DNA of 64,000 bases, taken from assembly GCF_020880815.1 (NCBI RefSeq), contig NZ_JAJITD010000016.1, positions 62,001 through 126,000 of the forward strand. Reading direction: 5' to 3'. The notes beneath the pieces are model-generated. The model saw nothing but the letters and a program-made list of their open reading frames with translations, did not search any database and was not told the origin of the DNA. A program made the translations under genes and the position numbers. Source of the DNA: Paraburkholderia sejongensis (lineage in GTDB: Bacteria > Pseudomonadota > Gammaproteobacteria > Burkholderiales > Burkholderiaceae). Positions 60,706-64,000 of the stretch are shown piece by piece; position 1 is the stretch's first letter, and each line of letters starts with the position of its first letter.

Positions 60706-61104
60706 TTACCCGGGCAGCGGCACGTCTTCGATCAGATCCGCATTGAGCGCGCGAATCCGCCGGTCGACGAAGTAGCCGCCGCCTTCCACGTAGCGCAGAT
60801 AAAGGCGCGCGCAACTCGAGCATTGCCACACACCGCAGCGGTTGTACGGGAAATAGCGCGGTGCGATCGGCGCATCGGACGACCAGTAAGTGGTCTTGTC
60901 CGGCAGATATTCGCTATACGTCGGTTCGGGTTCGTCTTCCGGCATCAACGTGCCGATTTCCACCAACAGCGTTTCGTCCATCGACAGCGGCTGCGATTGC
61001 CAACCGTCGAGGGGCGTGCGCGTGCATTCGCATGATGCGGCGGCGCGCTGTTGCGCGGCGCGCGCGAGTTCGATCAGGGTCCCAGCGTTCAGATATTGCG
61101 CCAT
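60706..61104 (-). CDS. Hypothetical protein with cysteine cluster
   Basis: 132 residues. C-E-C near residue 27 and N-R-C-G-V-W-Q-C-S-S-C near 95 give a C-x4-C-x2-C spacing that could bind metal, but it is not a known zinc ribbon. Remaining sequence is acidic (D-E-P-E-P-T-Y-S-E-Y) without membrane segments. It converges on the preceding small gene and is divergent from the MFS gene. Confidence 0.62.
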   Translation of the reverse strand: MAQYLNAGTLIELARAAQQRAAASCECTRTPLDGWQSQPLSMDETLLVEIGTLMPEDEPEPTYSEYLPDKTTYWSSDAPIAPRYFPYNRCGVWQCSSCARLYLRYVEGGGYFVDRRIRALNADLIEDVPLPG

Positions 61105-61418
61105 AGAGCGGATTGAAAGGAGTTCAGGAGCCGATCATCATTCGGTCGCGCTGCATGGCGACCCACGCTGAATCGCGAGATTGTCGCCCGGGCTGCTATG
61201 GAACGTCAACGCGGTGCCCGCCAGCGGCTTCGGCCGATGAGATGGCCGCCAACCGGGCGCATGGCTTCATCACCGATAACCCTCAGTGATCGCTGTATCG
61301 AAACAATTCATTAGTCGCCTATCACTCCGCTGCCGATAATGAGCGCACAAAACAGCTCATTGCGGACGCAACCGTCGCGACAGCGGCGGCCGCTCACGCG
61401 ACAAATCCGGAGGAGACG
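61105..61418. other. Intergenic region before the MFS gene
   Basis: 314 bp between divergent genes with an inverted repeat at 61338-61361 and, at the end, the ribosome site of the MFS gene. Nothing else identified. Confidence 0.45.
61338..61361. promoter_or_regulatory. Inverted-repeat operator candidate upstream of MFS gene
   Basis: AATGAGC-N10-GCTCATT, perfect 7-base arms, 57 bp before the MFS ATG. This position would overlap or closely follow a promoter. Confidence 0.6.
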
Positions 61419-62753
61419 ATGCAGCGACCCAAGGTCAGCCGGGCGGTACTCGCGCTCATGTGCGCGATGTCGTTCATCATGTATCTCGATCGTGTGAATC
61501 TGTCGGCGGCGGCCGGCTTGATTCGCGACGATCTGCATCTGAGCAATACCAACATCGGCCTTGTGTTCGCCGCGTTCGCGTACACGTACACGCTGTGTCA
61601 GGTGATCGGCGGTTGGGTCAGCGATCGCTTCGGCGCGAAAACCACGCTGGTCACCTGCGCGAGCATCTGGATCGTCGCGACGGTCGCGACCGGCCTGGCC
61701 GGCGGACTCGTGTCGCTATTCGGCGCGCGCTTGCTGCTCGGTATCGGCGAAGGCGCGGCGCTGCCCGCGCAGGCGAGGGCGCTGACCAACTGGTTTCCGG
61801 CGAGCAGGCGCGGCTTCGTGCAGGGGCTCACGCATTCGTTTTCGCGGCTCGGCAATGCGGTCACGCCGCCGCTGATCGCGCTGCTGGTCGCGTATTCGTC
61901 GTGGCGCGCGTCGTTTTTCGCGGTCGGCGCATTGACCTTCGTGTGGGTCGTGGTCTACGCGTGGTACTTCACCGACGACCCGCGCAAGCATCGGCATATG
62001 AGCGAGCAGGAAGCCGCGCAATTGCCGCCGCCGCGCAAAGCCGCGGGAGAAACCACCCGTGAGCCGACCCCGTGGCGGCGTTTGCTCAAACGCATCGGCC
62101 CGACGATGCTGGTGTACTTCTGCTACGGCTGGACCGGCTGGCTATTCTTCACGTGGCTGCCGAGTTTCTTCATGCATGGGCGCGGCCTCGATCTGAAAAG
62201 CTCGGCAATGTTCTCGGCCGGCGTGTTTCTGTCCGGCGTGGTCGGCAATACTGCGGGCGGCGTGTTGAGCGACCGGATTCTGAAGCGCACGCGCAACGTG
62301 GTCGCGGCGCGTCGCAACGTGATCATCGGCGCGTTTCTCGGCGCATTGATTTTTCTCGCGCCGGTGATGATCGTGAAGTCGTTGCCGGTGATGGCGGTCT
62401 GCATGAGCCTGTCGTTCTTCTTCCTCGAAATGACGATCGGGCCGATCTGGGCGGTGCCGATGGATATCACGCCGCAACACGTCGGCGTCGCGAGCGGACT
62501 CGTGAATGCGGGTTCGGCGATCGCGGGGATCTTCACGCCGATCGTGTTCGGTCTGGTGGTGGACCGCACCGGCAGCTGGACGTTGCCGTTCGCCGGCTCG
62601 CTCGGTTTGCTGGCGCTCGGCATCGTCGCGACGTTCTTCATGCGGCCGGATATTGCGCTCGACGCGACGAATGCATCGGGCGATGCAGGCTCCGGCGCGA
62701 ACGGCGAATTGCGTTTCGCGGAAAGCCTCAGCCCGCGCGAATCGAATCGATGA
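61419..62753 (+). CDS. MFS transporter, anion:cation symporter (ACS) family
   Basis: A 444-residue 12-helix carrier: M-Y-L-D-R-V-N-L-S-A-A-A-G in helix 1 (D-R-x-N is typical of ACS), G-W-V-S-D-R-F-G-A-K loop 2-3, and G-E-G-A-A-L-P-A-Q-A-R-A-L-T-N-W-F in helix 4/5. ACS carriers move sugar acids and other organic anions. CGGAGGAGACG precedes ATG. The end overlaps the convergent LysR gene by 26 bp. Likely partner of the sugar-acid dehydratase that begins at 63814. Confidence 0.9.
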   Translation: MQRPKVSRAVLALMCAMSFIMYLDRVNLSAAAGLIRDDLHLSNTNIGLVFAAFAYTYTLCQVIGGWVSDRFGAKTTLVTCASIWIVATVATGLAGGLVSLFGARLLLGIGEGAALPAQARALTNWFPASRRGFVQGLTHSFSRLGNAVTPPLIALLVAYSSWRASFFAVGALTFVWVVVYAWYFTDDPRKHRHMSEQEAAQLPPPRKAAGETTREPTPWRRLLKRIGPTMLVYFCYGWTGWLFFTWLPSFFMHGRGLDLKSSAMFSAGVFLSGVVGNTAGGVLSDRILKRTRNVVAARRNVIIGAFLGALIFLAPVMIVKSLPVMAVCMSLSFFFLEMTIGPIWAVPMDITPQHVGVASGLVNAGSAIAGIFTPIVFGLVVDRTGSWTLPFAGSLGLLALGIVATFFMRPDIALDATNASGDAGSGANGELRFAESLSPRESNR

Positions 62754-63651
62754 CCAGTTGCATCGCCGGCGTCACGCGCCGGTTCCTGCGCAAAATCAGC
62801 CCATACGGCGCGAGCCGGCCGCGCAGCGGCGTAGCGAGCGAGGCGATCGCATCGAGCGCGACGTAGTAGTGCGCGACCGAACTCGGCAGCACCGCGAGCA
62901 TGTCCGAGTCGCGCAGTAACGACAGCGTGGTCAGGATCGACGAGGTCTCCACGGTGCTGACCGGCGGCGCGACACGCGACTCGCGAAAGGTCTGATCGAT
63001 TACCTGGCGCATCGGGCTCGGATGCGGCTGGATGATCCACGGATAGCGCGCGAGTTCCGCGAGCTTCGGCCGCGACGACGCCTGCGCGGCCGGATGATCG
63101 GGCCGCACGACGATCGACAGCGCTTCTTCGGCGAGCGTCTCGAAGCTCAGGTCGAACGCCGGAAAACTGTCAGGAATCCGTCCGATCACGATATCGAGCT
63201 GGTCCTGTTGCAGCGACTGCACCAGCACGTCGCTGGTGTCGATCGTCACCGTCATCTGCAAACGCGGATGCGCTTGCTTGAGCCTGACGATCGTCTGCGT
63301 CAGCAGTTCGGGCGACGGCGCCATCACCGCGCCGATGCGCACCTTGCCGATATCGCCGGCCTCGATGCCGGCGAGTTCTTCGCGCAACTCGTCGAGATCT
63401 TCGAACACCACCCGCGCGTAGCGCATTACCGCCTCGCCGAAGATAGTCGGCTCCATTCCGCGCGCATGCCGCACGAATAGCGATACGCCGAGCGTGTCTT
63501 CGAGTTCCTGTAGCGCTTTGGTCGCGGCGGGCTGGGTCATTGCGAGTTCGTCGGCGGCGCGGCGCAGCGATTCCATTTCCGACAGCGCGACCATCAATTG
63601 CAGATGACGCAGACGCAGACGTTTGCGAATAGCGGAGGCGGGCGGGATCAT
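62728..63651 (-). CDS. LysR family regulator
   Basis: A 307-residue LysR protein: L-R-L-R-H-L-Q-L-M-V-A-L-S-E-M-E-S-L-R-R-A-A-D-E-L-A-M-T-Q-P-A-A-T-K-A-L-Q-E-L-E in the HTH domain and an effector domain like the GbpR/CbbR aromatic or sugar-acid group. It is divergent from a dehydratase gene, with a LysR-like box in the 162-bp gap, so it probably activates that gene and the MFS carrier. Confidence 0.9.
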   Translation of the reverse strand: MIPPASAIRKRLRLRHLQLMVALSEMESLRRAADELAMTQPAATKALQELEDTLGVSLFVRHARGMEPTIFGEAVMRYARVVFEDLDELREELAGIEAGDIGKVRIGAVMAPSPELLTQTIVRLKQAHPRLQMTVTIDTSDVLVQSLQQDQLDIVIGRIPDSFPAFDLSFETLAEEALSIVVRPDHPAAQASSRPKLAELARYPWIIQPHPSPMRQVIDQTFRESRVAPPVSTVETSSILTTLSLLRDSDMLAVLPSSVAHYYVALDAIASLATPLRGRLAPYGLILRRNRRVTPAMQLVIDSIRAG

Positions 63652-63666
63652 GAGCGATAACCTTGA

Positions 63667-63691
63667 TGAATAGGCTGATTCGAAATATTCA
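63667..63691. promoter_or_regulatory. Candidate LysR-binding inverted repeat
   Basis: TGAATA-N13-TATTCA between the LysR gene and the dehydratase gene. The interval and T/A ends fit a LysR recognition site, but no exact T-N11-A core stands out. Confidence 0.4.
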
Positions 63692-63813
63692 ATGGTCAGT
63701 TATCGGATAGTTTCGCACAATCAGCGCTACCGGGTGGCGCTATTCGTGAGCCGTCGGATGGCATCGAGCGCGCGAATGTCGGCTTTGACTCTCTCTGAAG
63801 GAAATCATCGAAC

Positions 63814-64000
63814 ATGAAAATCACGCACATCCGTACCCGCGTCTTCGAATGGAAAGGCAAGGTCGTGCCGCCGCAAGCGCATTTCTGCGCGAACGCAGTC
63901 GACATTCTGTACGAGCGCGGCGACGCGATGGGATCGTTCCGTTTTCACGGCTGGCTGGTGGTGGAAATCGAGTGCGACGACGGCACGGTCGGGATCGGCA
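63814..64000 (+). CDS. Enolase-superfamily sugar-acid dehydratase, 5' part
   Basis: Only the first 62 residues are in the window (M-K-I-T-H-I-R-T-R-V-F-E-W-K-G-K ... F-H-G-W-L-V-V-E-I-E-C-D-D-G-T-V-G-I-G). The V-F-E-W-K-G start and W-L-V-V-E-I-E-x-D-D-G-T-V-G-I-G are typical of the N-terminal capping domain of mandelate racemase/rhamnonate-dehydratase type enzymes. GAAGGAAATC precedes ATG. The catalytic barrel lies outside the window, so the substrate cannot be told. Confidence 0.78.
   Translation, partial: MKITHIRTRVFEWKGKVVPPQAHFCANAVDILYERGDAMGSFRFHGWLVVEIECDDGTVGIG

Overview
The window is GC-rich and densely coded, with strong G/C preference at third codon positions. It holds an acetoacetyl-CoA reductase (phaB), a Burkholderia-type trimeric porin, the tricarballylate (tcu) genes, vanillate demethylase genes, and many LysR/AraC/GntR/MarR regulators paired with MFS carriers. 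This points to a soil or plant-associated betaproteobacterium of the Burkholderia/Paraburkholderia group. That is inferred from gene content and style; there is no rRNA or other marker gene here. I saw no tRNA, rRNA, insertion sequence, phage gene or CRISPR array, so it reads as accessory metabolic chromosome or megaplasmid rather than a mobile island.

Layout. 1-9.5 kb: the end of a selenium-binding/methanethiol oxidase-like gene with a membrane protein behind it; a divergent DUF1479 oxygenase/AraC pair; a small DNA-maintenance-like group (DUF6496, UdgX-type uracil-DNA glycosylase, DUF72, DUF2795); a quinone-reductase-like enzyme; and an internally duplicated membrane protein. 8.5-13.7 kb: tcuR-tcuA-tcuB-tcuC for tricarballylate use, with a candidate TcuR site and a clear terminator. 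13.7-16.5 kb: a MarR regulator divergent from vanAB with a 45-bp inverted-repeat operator between them. 16.5-19 kb: a penicillin-acylase-family gene broken by one in-frame TAA. 19.2-25.8 kb: a Sfp-type phosphopantetheinyl transferase, then a tightly coupled five-gene terminal-oxidase operon (CoxII-cytochrome c fusion, CoxI, CoxIII, a small membrane protein, a triheme cytochrome c). 25.8-30.5 kb: phaB, a Na/Pi-cotransporter-like protein and small proteins. 30.6-33.9 kb: a GntR-MFS-isocitrate-lyase-family operon with paired operators. 34-35.2 kb: a porin.

36-42.3 kb is a gallate/protocatechuate-type module: a secreted tannase/feruloyl esterase, an AAHS aromatic-acid carrier, 4-oxalomesaconate hydratase (LigJ), the CHA aldolase (LigK) and an orphan ligand-binding protein without a signal peptide. 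The tannase and the carrier share a nearly identical 22-bp upstream element centred on GGTTAACC, and the tannase is preceded by a translationally coupled 20-residue leader ORF that contains a perfect hairpin. The ring-cleavage dioxygenase is not in the window.

42.4-60.2 kb is an exopolysaccharide cluster: a TupA-like ATP-grasp protein and an AraC/GlxA regulator, then a tyrosine autokinase/chain-length protein, three glycosyltransferases, a PslG-like glycoside hydrolase, a Wzx flippase, a Wzy/ligase-type polymerase on the opposite strand, ManC, a polyprenyl-phosphate sugar-1-P transferase and a second ATP-grasp protein. The last 4 kb hold two convergent unknown genes, then an MFS carrier, a LysR regulator and the start of an enolase-superfamily sugar-acid dehydratase, probably one catabolic unit.

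The most unusual signals are the tannase leader ORF and shared element, the oxidase subunit I without the usual proton-channel residues, the nonsense-interrupted acylase, the tandemly duplicated membrane protein, the nested 62-bp hairpin at 29.95 kb, and several short-period tandem repeats (10, 12 and 13 bp) at gene borders.
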